From positions 1 through 18,386 of the forward strand of contig CAIUKZ010000108.1 of the NCBI GenBank assembly GCA_903899865.1: 18,386 bases of DNA, in the 5' to 3' direction. The notes under the pieces are model-generated. The model had not been told where the DNA came from and did no database searches. It saw only the letters and a list, made by a program, of their open reading frames with translations. How positions within the stretch are numbered: position 1 is the first letter of the stretch; the number at the start of each line of letters is the position of its first letter. Positions 1-6,036 of this stretch are shown here, piece by piece. The DNA comes from an uncultured Bacteroidales bacterium (GTDB taxonomy: Bacteria > Bacteroidota > Bacteroidia > Bacteroidales > Paludibacteraceae). A program made the translations under genes and the position numbers.

Positions 1-541
1 CGCCACAAACCACTCTCTGAGGCGCATTGGCAAAAGTACTTGCAATCAACTGGTTGGTGGTTTGAAAATCAACAATATGCTTATCAAATTGCGTTTCGGA
101 CTTTATAAAATTTCTAGAGTCAAAATGCACAGCTTCATTGATGGAATTAGCAACAATGTAAGAAGATAGAACTTCACCATAAGCAACAATGGTATCAGAT
201 ATTTTGGTGGACACATCTTTAATCAGACATACACCTTTTAAAATATTGGCCAAATCAGCAAATTGGTTTCTGATTTTCTCTAAAACCAACAATTTATTTT
301 GGTCTAATACAACTCCCTCGATTATCTCTTCATGATGCTGCACCAACCTTTCGAAACCGTTCAAGTAAGTTTGATCTCCTTTAGCCGCTAAATTAGTAAT
401 GTTATACAACTCATCGGTTACCCCTGACAATGCTGACACCACTACAATTACGGGCTCTTTTTCAGCCTCTACAATATTCTTTACACTCAAAATTGCGCTG
501 ACAGAACCTACGGATGTTCCACCGAATTTTAGTACCTTCAT
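1..541 (-). CDS. thrA: Aspartokinase N-terminal part, probably bifunctional aspartokinase/homoserine dehydrogenase (cut by window edge)
   Basis: Aspartokinase phosphorylates L-aspartate with ATP, the first step towards lysine, threonine, methionine and isoleucine. Reading leftwards from the ATG at 541 gives about 180 codons before the left edge. The protein opens with MKVLKFGGTSVGSV, the family's N-terminal signature, with the conserved Lys5 and the GGTS loop. A hydrophobic strand (PVIVVVSALSGVTD) follows, and near residues 125-140 there is ISDTIVAYGEVLSS, typical of amino-acid kinases. The overall pattern, including LIKDVSTKISDT, resembles Bacteroidetes ThrA, in which aspartokinase is fused to homoserine dehydrogenase. 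The C-terminal half is outside the window, so a monofunctional LysC cannot be excluded. No Shine-Dalgarno sequence is visible. The aspartokinase identity is secure from sequence; the fusion is inferred. Confidence 0.83.
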   Translation of the reverse strand, partial: MKVLKFGGTSVGSVSAILSVKNIVEAEKEPVIVVVSALSGVTDELYNITNLAAKGDQTYLNGFERLVQHHEEIIEGVVLDQNKLLVLEKIRNQFADLANILKGVCLIKDVSTKISDTIVAYGEVLSSYIVANSINEAVHFDSRNFIKSETQFDKHIVDFQTTNQLIASTFANAPQRVVCG

Positions 542-581
542 CTTAATGTGAAATAATTAGTTGATTGATTAGTTAAGCTCA

Positions 582-589
582 CAAAATTA
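582..589 (-). promoter_or_regulatory. Possible -7 box for the aspartokinase gene
   Basis: Read on the minus strand this is TAATTTTG, matching the Bacteroidetes consensus TAnnTTTG, about 40 bases upstream of the aspartokinase start. No convincing -33 TTTG lies at the expected distance. In AT-rich DNA such boxes occur by chance, so support is weak. Confidence 0.35.
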
Positions 590-639
590 GCTATTTTTCA
601 GCAAATAATCGTTGTATTTTCCCATTTTTAGGCAAAAGT

Positions 640-671
640 GTTGTAACTTTCCAAAAAAAAAAGTACTTTTG
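640..671 (+). promoter_or_regulatory. Predicted promoter of the tRNA-Arg gene
   Basis: A TACTTTTG box at 664-671 matches the Bacteroidetes -7 consensus TAnnTTTG. A GTTG at 640-643 lies 20 bases further upstream, in the position of the -33 element. The tRNA begins 29 bases after the box, leaving room for a short 5' leader. This is inferred from consensus only. Confidence 0.5.
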
Positions 672-700
672 CACCGCTTTTGTATGAAAGCAATGGTAAT

Positions 701-774
<74 letters not shown>

Positions 775-775
775 C

Positions 776-812
776 AAAAAGCCCCGATGTGATTTCACAT
801 CGGGGCTTTTTA
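776..812. terminator. Bidirectional intrinsic terminator between tRNA-Arg and the lipoprotein gene
   Basis: A GC-rich stem of 11 perfect pairs (781-791 with 796-806) closes a 4-base loop. An A run (776-780) flanks one side and a T run (807-811) the other, so the hairpin has a U tail on either strand. It ends the tRNA transcript just after its 3' end, and the convergent lipoprotein transcript about 30 bases after its stop codon. Confidence 0.9.
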
Positions 813-840
813 TTAGCTTCATTTATAAATATTTGGAAAT

Positions 841-1593
841 TCAATAGTTTTTGGTATCCCTAATACACCTAACTGAGAATCCACATCGTTCGGGCTCAAA
901 CCTAATTCTTAAACTATCTTTATCATAAGCTAAAGATGCCTGAATACCACTACCATTATTTGCTGCATGCGCCCACCAATATCCATTACGCTTAGCTCCT
1001 CCAAAATACCCAGTATAATCTCTTCCTCCTCCAGGGAGTGCATTGAACCCTGATTTATTATTAGCTGCCAAATCATTGCCTATGTATCCATCTCCAGTGA
1101 AGATATCCCAATTAGTCTTACCTGCCAAGCTCATGGCTATTTTATTAGACACGGTATCGTTGTCAAAGTTATACCCATTTTTTATTAAGAAATTTTTCAG
1201 CTTCAACCAATCATCATAGGTGGCAACACGCCACCCTTCTGGTGCTAATCCTCGCACATCATTTACAGCAATCTGATTATAGAGCCTACCATAATCTTTC
1301 GAATATGACCCATTGTTTTTGTAGTTGCACCAAGCTCCATCTTTCGTCGATGCCCAATCGTCGTCATTTGTGAGCATCGGAATCTTGTCTCCGTTTTTAT
1401 AATGGGTCACTCTCAAATTTTGAGTCATCCAAACCTGCTCTCCAATCACCACTGAGTCATATACATTCCCATCCACATCTTTAATGGAGCCAGTACCTCC
1501 CAATGGTTTAAGACCATCAAGATCACAAGAGGTAAAAAGCATAGATACGCAAGAACAAACAAAAGACAGAAGCAATAGATTTTTTATTCGCAT
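841..1593 (-). CDS. FISUMP-domain lipoprotein
   Basis: This is a 250-residue exported protein of unknown function. The N-terminus (MRIKN, then a hydrophobic stretch to about residue 20) ends in LFTSC, a relaxed Bacteroidetes lipobox, which predicts lipid attachment at Cys23 and an envelope location. From about residue 36 to the end it matches the FISUMP domain ('Fibrobacter succinogenes major paralogous domain', TIGR02145). The signs are a DVDGNVYDSVVIG-like start, WMTQNLRV, GRLYN, APEGWRVAT, and the closing FSVRCIRD. FISUMP domains are common in Bacteroidetes and Fibrobacteres surface proteins but have no established biochemical role. Here the domain stands alone, without a second module. 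No Shine-Dalgarno sequence precedes the ATG. The gene is convergent with the tRNA, and its best promoter lies more than 220 bases upstream, so the leader may be long. Confidence 0.9.
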   Translation of the reverse strand: MRIKNLLLLSFVCSCVSMLFTSCDLDGLKPLGGTGSIKDVDGNVYDSVVIGEQVWMTQNLRVTHYKNGDKIPMLTNDDDWASTKDGAWCNYKNNGSYSKDYGRLYNQIAVNDVRGLAPEGWRVATYDDWLKLKNFLIKNGYNFDNDTVSNKIAMSLAGKTNWDIFTGDGYIGNDLAANNKSGFNALPGGGRDYTGYFGGAKRNGYWWAHAANNGSGIQASLAYDKDSLRIRFEPERCGFSVRCIRDTKNY

Positions 1594-1816
1594 TTCAATT
1601 TTCAGTAAAAGTAGATTATGTCAAGTTGGATTCAATGAATAAAAATCCGACAGTAAAAGCCTAAAGATGAACAATAAAAGCTTTCATAGTGTTGAAATCA
1701 CATCACCAACGATCAGGATTCGGATTAAATAAAACACCTGACAGCATTAATCAAAAGATTTGTTGAAAAATACTGTTACACTCAAGTTACAAAAGACGAT
1801 GGATTTTCTTTATTCG

Positions 1817-1848
1817 CAAATTTATAACATTTATAGGAAGTTAGCAAA
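1817..1848 (-). promoter_or_regulatory. Predicted promoter of the FISUMP lipoprotein gene
   Basis: On the minus strand TTTG (1845-1848) is followed after 20 bases by TAAATTTG (1817-1824). This matches both the -33 and -7 elements of the Bacteroidetes sigma factor consensus. The start codon is about 220 bases downstream, implying a 5' leader of roughly 210 bases. This is inferred from consensus in AT-rich DNA. Confidence 0.5.
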
Positions 1849-1953
1849 CAATCTTTCAATTTGTTTTTGACTAAAGAATATAAATTTGATGAATATCAAC
1901 TATAAAAATTTGAATTTGCGTTTCTGAATCATTTTAAATGGATTAGTTATCCG

Positions 1954-1961
1954 TATCTTTG
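1954..1961 (+). promoter_or_regulatory. Predicted -7 box for the FAD-dehydrogenase/pseudouridine synthase pair
   Basis: TATCTTTG followed by C is the most common form of the Bacteroidetes -7 element. It sits 25 bases before the ATG at 1987, predicting a leader of under 20 bases. The -33 region is poor (only a T run near 1932-1935). Confidence 0.55.
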
Positions 1962-1986
1962 CAAACCGTAAAAAGACAAAAAAAAT

Positions 1987-3570
1987 ATGCATCAAGAAAT
2001 ATTACTGAGCACCACACCCCAAATAGCAGAAACAGAAGCACTTCTTCACAAACAAATTGCTGACAAATTGGAAATCGCTCCAAGCCGTATCACTAGGATT
2101 CGGATACTAAAAAAATCAATCGACTCAAGATCGTATCAAGTCAAAATAAATATTAATGCTGAAGTGTATTGGGATGAAGAGCCTACTCCAACACCAATGC
2201 AATCATTTCCATACAAGTCGGTAGCCCAAGGACATCCAGTATTGGTAATTGGTGCTGGCCCCGCAGGCTTATTTGCTGCATTAAAATTGATTGAACATGG
2301 ACACAAGCCCATCATTTTAGAACGTGGAAAGGACGCACGAAGTAGAAAAGTTGATATTGCGACCTTGAATAAAAACAAAGGATTTGACCCCGAATCTAAT
2401 TATTGTTTCGGCGAAGGTGGAGCAGGAACATTTTCTGACGGAAAACTTTACACTCGTTCCAAAAAGAAAGGATATGTACAGGGAATTTTAAATATTTTCC
2501 ACACCCATGGGGCACATGAAAACATTCTGTATGAATCACATCCACACATTGGCTCCGACAAATTACCGATAGTGATAGAGAATATCAGCAAAACCATCAC
2601 CAACTGTGGGGGAGAAATACATTTCAATCAAAAACTAACTAAAATACTTACAGAAAACAACTGTGTGACAGGCTGTAAGACTGCTGATGGAAGCGTTTTT
2701 AAGTCCAACGCAATTTTACTTGCCACTGGTCATTCTGCTCACGATGTATATGAAATGTTACACCATCAAGGCATTTTGCTTGAGCCAAAAGGCTTTGCCA
2801 TGGGTGTAAGGGTAGAACATCCACAAAATCTGATAGATAGCATACAATACCACTGCGACGACCGTGGCCCTTATCTCCCAGCGTCCACCTATAACTTGGT
2901 GGAACAAATAAACGACAGGGGGGTATATTCCTTCTGTATGTGCCCAGGTGGACATATTGTTCCTGCTGGAAGTAGTGACAATGAGATAGTGGTGAATGGC
3001 ATGTCCGCATCCATGCGTAACTCTCCGTATGCCAACTCAGGCATTGTGGTAGAAATTCGCCCGGAAGATATCCCTGCCGAATTTGGAGAACATGGTGTAT
3101 TAGCAGGACTAAAATTTCAAAAATACGTAGAAAGCCTTGCACTCAAAAACAATGGCGGACTAGGCAAAGTAGCACCAGCACAGCGATTAGGTGACTTTGT
3201 GAAAGGCAAATTATCTGCCGATCTGCCTTCAAGCTCTTACTTACCTGGGTTGATATCGTCACCTCTTCACTTTTGGTTGCCAGAAATCATTTCTAACAGA
3301 CTTAGAGATGGCTTCAAAAAATTTGACCGCAAAATGAGAGGTTTTTTGACCAATGAAGCCATAGTGGTAGGTGTGGAAACACGTACGTCTTCAGCTATAA
3401 GAATCCCACGTGACTTAATCACAGGTCAGCATCCAGAGCTAGAGGGACTATTCCCATGTGGCGAAGGCTCTGGCTATTCGGGTGGAATCACATCATCAGC
3501 TATCGACGGAGAAAATGCGGCGATAAATGTCGTTAATTACTTAAAATCAGAACAAAAAAATGAGGACTAA
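1987..3570 (+). CDS. COG2509-family FAD-dependent dehydrogenase
   Basis: This is a 527-residue flavoprotein of the 'uncharacterised FAD-dependent dehydrogenase' group. A small N-terminal domain (about 1-80) precedes the dinucleotide-binding fold VLVIGAGPAGLFAA, whose GxGxxG glycines are at 89, 91 and 94. Glu112 (ILERG) is placed to bind the FAD ribose. The family hallmark CFGEGGAGTFSDGK is at 140-153. A second FAD-contact segment lies near the C-terminus, with GLFPCGEGSGYSGG from residue 487 and AIDGENAA around 505-512. No signal peptide or membrane segment is present, so it should be cytosolic. The substrate is not known for the family and nothing here reveals it. The last 11 bases overlap the start of the pseudouridine synthase gene, so the two are probably cotranscribed and translationally coupled. 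The family call is strong; the function is open. Confidence 0.9.
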   Translation: MHQEILLSTTPQIAETEALLHKQIADKLEIAPSRITRIRILKKSIDSRSYQVKININAEVYWDEEPTPTPMQSFPYKSVAQGHPVLVIGAGPAGLFAALKLIEHGHKPIILERGKDARSRKVDIATLNKNKGFDPESNYCFGEGGAGTFSDGKLYTRSKKKGYVQGILNIFHTHGAHENILYESHPHIGSDKLPIVIENISKTITNCGGEIHFNQKLTKILTENNCVTGCKTADGSVFKSNAILLATGHSAHDVYEMLHHQGILLEPKGFAMGVRVEHPQNLIDSIQYHCDDRGPYLPASTYNLVEQINDRGVYSFCMCPGGHIVPAGSSDNEIVVNGMSASMRNSPYANSGIVVEIRPEDIPAEFGEHGVLAGLKFQKYVESLALKNNGGLGKVAPAQRLGDFVKGKLSADLPSSSYLPGLISSPLHFWLPEIISNRLRDGFKKFDRKMRGFLTNEAIVVGVETRTSSAIRIPRDLITGQHPELEGLFPCGEGSGYSGGITSSAIDGENAAINVVNYLKSEQKNED

Positions 3571-4462
3571 AAAGATTGTAGCACCCGTTGCAAAAGAAAC
3601 AAAATTACAGGTAATTGAAGATAGTGTGTTGATGGATTTCCTCCTATCCAAAATGGGTGGCATGAGTCGAACTTCCATTAAGTCATTATTGGCTCACCGA
3701 CAAATCATGGTCAATGGGAAAATTTCTACAAAATTCAACTTAGCTCTTAAACCGAATGACAGTGTGATAGTTACCAGTGGCAGAGGCAACGTGGAGTTAC
3801 ATCATCCAAAACTTAAAATCATATTTGAAGATTCTCACTTGATAGTGGTAGAAAAAAAAGAAGGATTGCTCACCGTATCCACTGGCAACAGTGATGAAAC
3901 GACAGCATTCTCGATACTAAAAACACATGTCAAAAAAAGTGCACCCTCCAATAGAATTTACGTAGTTCACAGACTTGACAGAGAAACATCGGGTGTGATA
4001 ATGTTTGCCAAGACAAAGGAGGTGCAGCTCATATTGCAAGAAAACTGGCATCGAATCATCACACGAAGAGTATATGTTGCATTGGTAGAAGGAAGTGTTG
4101 CTAAAGAACAAGACACCATAGCCACGTGGCTAACTGAGAATGAAAAGTCGCTCAAAATTCACTCAAGTATGGTAGACAATGGTGGTCAAGAAGCGATTAC
4201 TCATTACAAAAGAATCAAATCAAATGATAAATTTTCCTTGTTGGAAATAGAACTCGAAACTGGTCGGAAAAATCAAATACGTGTTCACATGCAAGGGATA
4301 GGACATCCCATTGTTGGAGATAAAAAATATGGGTCAACTACCAGTGCACTAAACAGATTGGGTCTTCACGCTCGAATTTTGGCCTTCTACCACCCTATTA
4401 CTACAGAGGTGGTCAGTTTCGAAACACCAGTACCACGAAGCTTTCTCACCATTTTTCATTAA
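3560..4462 (+). CDS. RluA-family pseudouridine synthase with S4 domain
   Basis: This enzyme converts a uridine in RNA, most likely ribosomal RNA, to pseudouridine. An S4 RNA-binding domain occupies roughly residues 20-75 (GMSRTSIKSLLAHRQIMVNG). The catalytic domain follows from about residue 85, with the active-site motif VHRLDRETSG, in which Asp140 is the catalytic aspartate. Further family segments are ETGRKNQIRVHMQ and GHPIVGDKKYG. The length of 300 residues is normal for RluA/RluD-type proteins. The sequence does not tell which rRNA position is modified, so no gene symbol is given. The start codon lies inside the end of the upstream FAD-dehydrogenase gene, an arrangement that suggests one mRNA. 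A hairpin terminator follows at 4501-4532. Confidence 0.93.
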   Translation: MRTKKIVAPVAKETKLQVIEDSVLMDFLLSKMGGMSRTSIKSLLAHRQIMVNGKISTKFNLALKPNDSVIVTSGRGNVELHHPKLKIIFEDSHLIVVEKKEGLLTVSTGNSDETTAFSILKTHVKKSAPSNRIYVVHRLDRETSGVIMFAKTKEVQLILQENWHRIITRRVYVALVEGSVAKEQDTIATWLTENEKSLKIHSSMVDNGGQEAITHYKRIKSNDKFSLLEIELETGRKNQIRVHMQGIGHPIVGDKKYGSTTSALNRLGLHARILAFYHPITTEVVSFETPVPRSFLTIFH

Positions 4463-4500
4463 ACCAACTTTCGAATACGCAATTCTCTTCAAACAAAAAC

Positions 4501-4532
4501 AAGCTGCTATTACGAATGTATAATAGCAGCTT
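4501..4532. terminator. Hairpin terminator between convergent genes
   Basis: AAGCTGCTATTA (4501-4512) pairs perfectly over 12 bases with 4521-4532 around an 8-base loop. On the minus strand the hairpin is followed by GTTTTTGTTTG, a usable U tract for the GNAT-like gene, whose stop is 26 bases before it. On the plus strand the tail is poor in T, so it may end the pseudouridine synthase mRNA less efficiently. Confidence 0.75.
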
Positions 4533-4557
4533 GCTGTATAAAATAGCCGAAATGTGT

Positions 4558-5673
4558 TTAGTCTTTGATATAACAACGTGTTCTTATAAAAGACTCCTTT
4601 TCGTAATTATCCCAAATACCTACTGCATTAATATTTGTCTCTAGCTGTCCTGTAGAGATGGCTGTTTTAAGTCCTAACCTACGTGCATCTTCATTCATTT
4701 CTACATAATACAGGGAGTGAATTCCCCTTTTTTGCCAATCGGGATGGACGCCATTGAAATACAAATCGATGGTATCATACGTTCGTAGCGCTTTGAGGAT
4801 ATGAATAAACCCAAACGGGAACAATTTCCCTTTCGCCTTTTGGAATGCAGTAGAAAGGGATGGGAAACTAACCCCAAACCCAACCACTTGATCTTTTTCG
4901 TCTAGGATAAAACAAATTAGCTCTGGTCTGGCAAATCCAAAATAGGCTTTTAAGTAGAAATTAATTTGCTTATCTGTCAATTCAGTAAAGCCATAAAGAT
5001 TTCTAAAAGCCAAATTTAATGTATGAAAAAAGCCTGGGGCATATTTCATCAACTCCTTCTTGTTCTTTGCTTTTAGGATGCGTAAGTTGTACTTTTCGGC
5101 TATCAATTTATTTATCTTGCCTACTTTTTCAGGAATATCTTGAGAGGCATTAAACTTATATTGAATCCAATCGACAGATTTTGAAAAACCATGCGCTTCC
5201 ATGTGCTTAGGAAAATAGGAAAAATTGTAGGCACTGGTGATAGAAGGTTGGTTATGAAATCCCTCTATCATCATTCCCTCTGGATCTAAGTCGGAAAACC
5301 CTAAAGGACCATGAATACCACTCATCCCGTTGTTATTGCCCCATTCCTGTGCCGCTTGTAGCAATGCTTTAGACACCTCTTTGTCATCAATAAATGCAAT
5401 CCAACCAAAACGTGTCCTATAATCATTCCATTTCTGATTAGCTTTATGATTAATGATTGCGAGAATACGACCCACAACTTTATCATCTTTGTATGCTAAT
5501 AAGAATGCAGCTTCACAATGCTCAAACGACGGATTTTTTTCTCTACTAAAAGTGACCCATTCATCCATAAGTAAAGGTGGGACCCAGTTTTTGTCATTTT
5601 TGTAAAGTTCAAATGGGAATAAAATGAACTTCTTCATTTCATTTTTGGTAATTGCTTCTTTGACAGTAATCAT
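4558..5673 (-). CDS. GNAT-like acyltransferase of the YghO-like family, function unknown
   Basis: This 371-residue cytosolic protein has no signal peptide or membrane helix. The opening (FILFPFELYKNDKNWVPPL) and the segments FLLAYKDDKVVGRILAI, FGWIAFIDDKEVSKALLQAA and GMSGIHGPLGFSDLDPEGMM match my memory of the large GNAT-like proteins related to E. coli YghO. These seem to carry two acetyltransferase-type folds. The second half has VVGFGVSFPSLS and a C-terminal block with YFNGVHPDWQKRGIHSLYY, where QKRGIHS resembles the acyl-CoA-binding Q/RxxGxG/A loop in degenerate form. Neither acyl donor nor acceptor is known for the group. The gene is monocistronic, facing a terminator on one side and having its own promoter (5720-5746) on the other. 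Family assignment is moderate; enzymatic activity is inferred. Confidence 0.72.
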   Translation of the reverse strand: MITVKEAITKNEMKKFILFPFELYKNDKNWVPPLLMDEWVTFSREKNPSFEHCEAAFLLAYKDDKVVGRILAIINHKANQKWNDYRTRFGWIAFIDDKEVSKALLQAAQEWGNNNGMSGIHGPLGFSDLDPEGMMIEGFHNQPSITSAYNFSYFPKHMEAHGFSKSVDWIQYKFNASQDIPEKVGKINKLIAEKYNLRILKAKNKKELMKYAPGFFHTLNLAFRNLYGFTELTDKQINFYLKAYFGFARPELICFILDEKDQVVGFGVSFPSLSTAFQKAKGKLFPFGFIHILKALRTYDTIDLYFNGVHPDWQKRGIHSLYYVEMNEDARRLGLKTAISTGQLETNINAVGIWDNYEKESFIRTRCYIKD

Positions 5674-5719
5674 TCCTTAGGTGCTATATTATTTTCAACT
5701 AGATTTTTTTTTGGAATCG

Positions 5720-5746
5720 CAAAGATAATAATTATTAACAAACCAA
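5720..5746 (-). promoter_or_regulatory. Predicted promoter of the GNAT-like gene
   Basis: On the minus strand TATCTTTG (5720-5727) is a canonical Bacteroidetes -7 box about 47 bases before the start codon. A TTG at 5744-5746 lies 16 bases further upstream as a slightly close -33 element. Confidence 0.5.
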
Positions 5747-5818
5747 CCTACTGTAAAGCAAAATGCTTGTAATAGGATTTTTACACACACTTATAAAGGA
5801 TTATCCTAGAACAGAATA

Positions 5819-5847
5819 GTGAAACGAAAAAAAACCTATCGTTTCAC
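5819..5847. repeat. Perfect 9-bp inverted repeat with A-rich loop
   Basis: GTGAAACGA (5819-5827) and TCGTTTCAC (5839-5847) are perfect inverted copies separated by 11 bases, mostly A on this strand. It could be a second weak terminator for the phosphorylase transcript or a binding site for a dimeric protein. Neither can be decided from sequence. Confidence 0.6.
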
Positions 5848-5913
5848 AAACCTATCCAAAGGCATCATATTAGGTATAAAAGGCAGTGTGGCACATATTT
5901 TTTGTCCAGACAA

Positions 5914-5960
5914 AAAAACAGCAAAGTAATAAGCTATAAAGCCCTTACTTTGCTGTTTTT
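5914..5960. terminator. Intrinsic terminator of the glycogen gene pair
   Basis: A 16-bp stem (5914-5929 with 5945-5960) has an 11-bp mixed core (CAGCAAAGTAA and its complement) and five A-T pairs outside it, with a 15-base loop. The A run on the left gives a U tract for minus-strand transcription, ending the mRNA about 80 bases after the phosphorylase stop codon. The hairpin is symmetrical enough to work in both directions. Confidence 0.85.
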
Positions 5961-6036
5961 ATATATGATTTCAAACAAAGTACTACAGACGCACTTTCGA
6001 ATGAATTTTCTCAGCTTTAATAATCAAAACCATCCA

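Larger units (their letters stand above)
1594..1986. other. Divergent intergenic region between lipoprotein and FAD-dehydrogenase genes
   Basis: This 393-base AT-rich stretch separates two diverging genes. I see no credible ORF or RNA gene in it. It holds a well-matched minus-strand promoter (1817-1848) and plus-strand candidate -7 boxes, TAAATTTG at 1881-1888 and TATCTTTG at 1954-1961. The part from 1594 to about 1810 would be the untranslated leader of the lipoprotein mRNA. Only weak hairpins are visible there, such as GGATT/AATCC around 1626-1646. Confidence 0.6.
5674..6036. other. Intergenic region between the GNAT-like gene and alpha-glucan phosphorylase
   Basis: In this 363-base gap both flanking genes are on the minus strand. 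It contains the GNAT-like gene's promoter (5720-5746), an inverted repeat (5819-5847) and the phosphorylase terminator (5914-5960). The interval 5748-5818 shows nothing I can name. A plus-strand reading frame from 5902 runs through the terminator and antisense to the phosphorylase gene and is not credible. Confidence 0.7.

Noticed and set aside
1881..1888. Alternative plus-strand -7 box TAAATTTG with TTTG 17 bases upstream
   Set aside because: It is plausible, but about 100 bases before the FAD-dehydrogenase start; TATCTTTG at 1954-1961 is closer and nearer the common form. Not listed as a separate promoter.
2699..3142. 147-residue minus-strand reading frame
   Set aside because: It lies wholly within the FAD-dehydrogenase gene on the opposite strand and shows no family resemblance.
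4349..4576. 75-residue minus-strand frame spanning the end of the pseudouridine synthase gene and the terminator
   Set aside because: It crosses the hairpin terminator and the end of the GNAT-like gene, and has no recognisable features.
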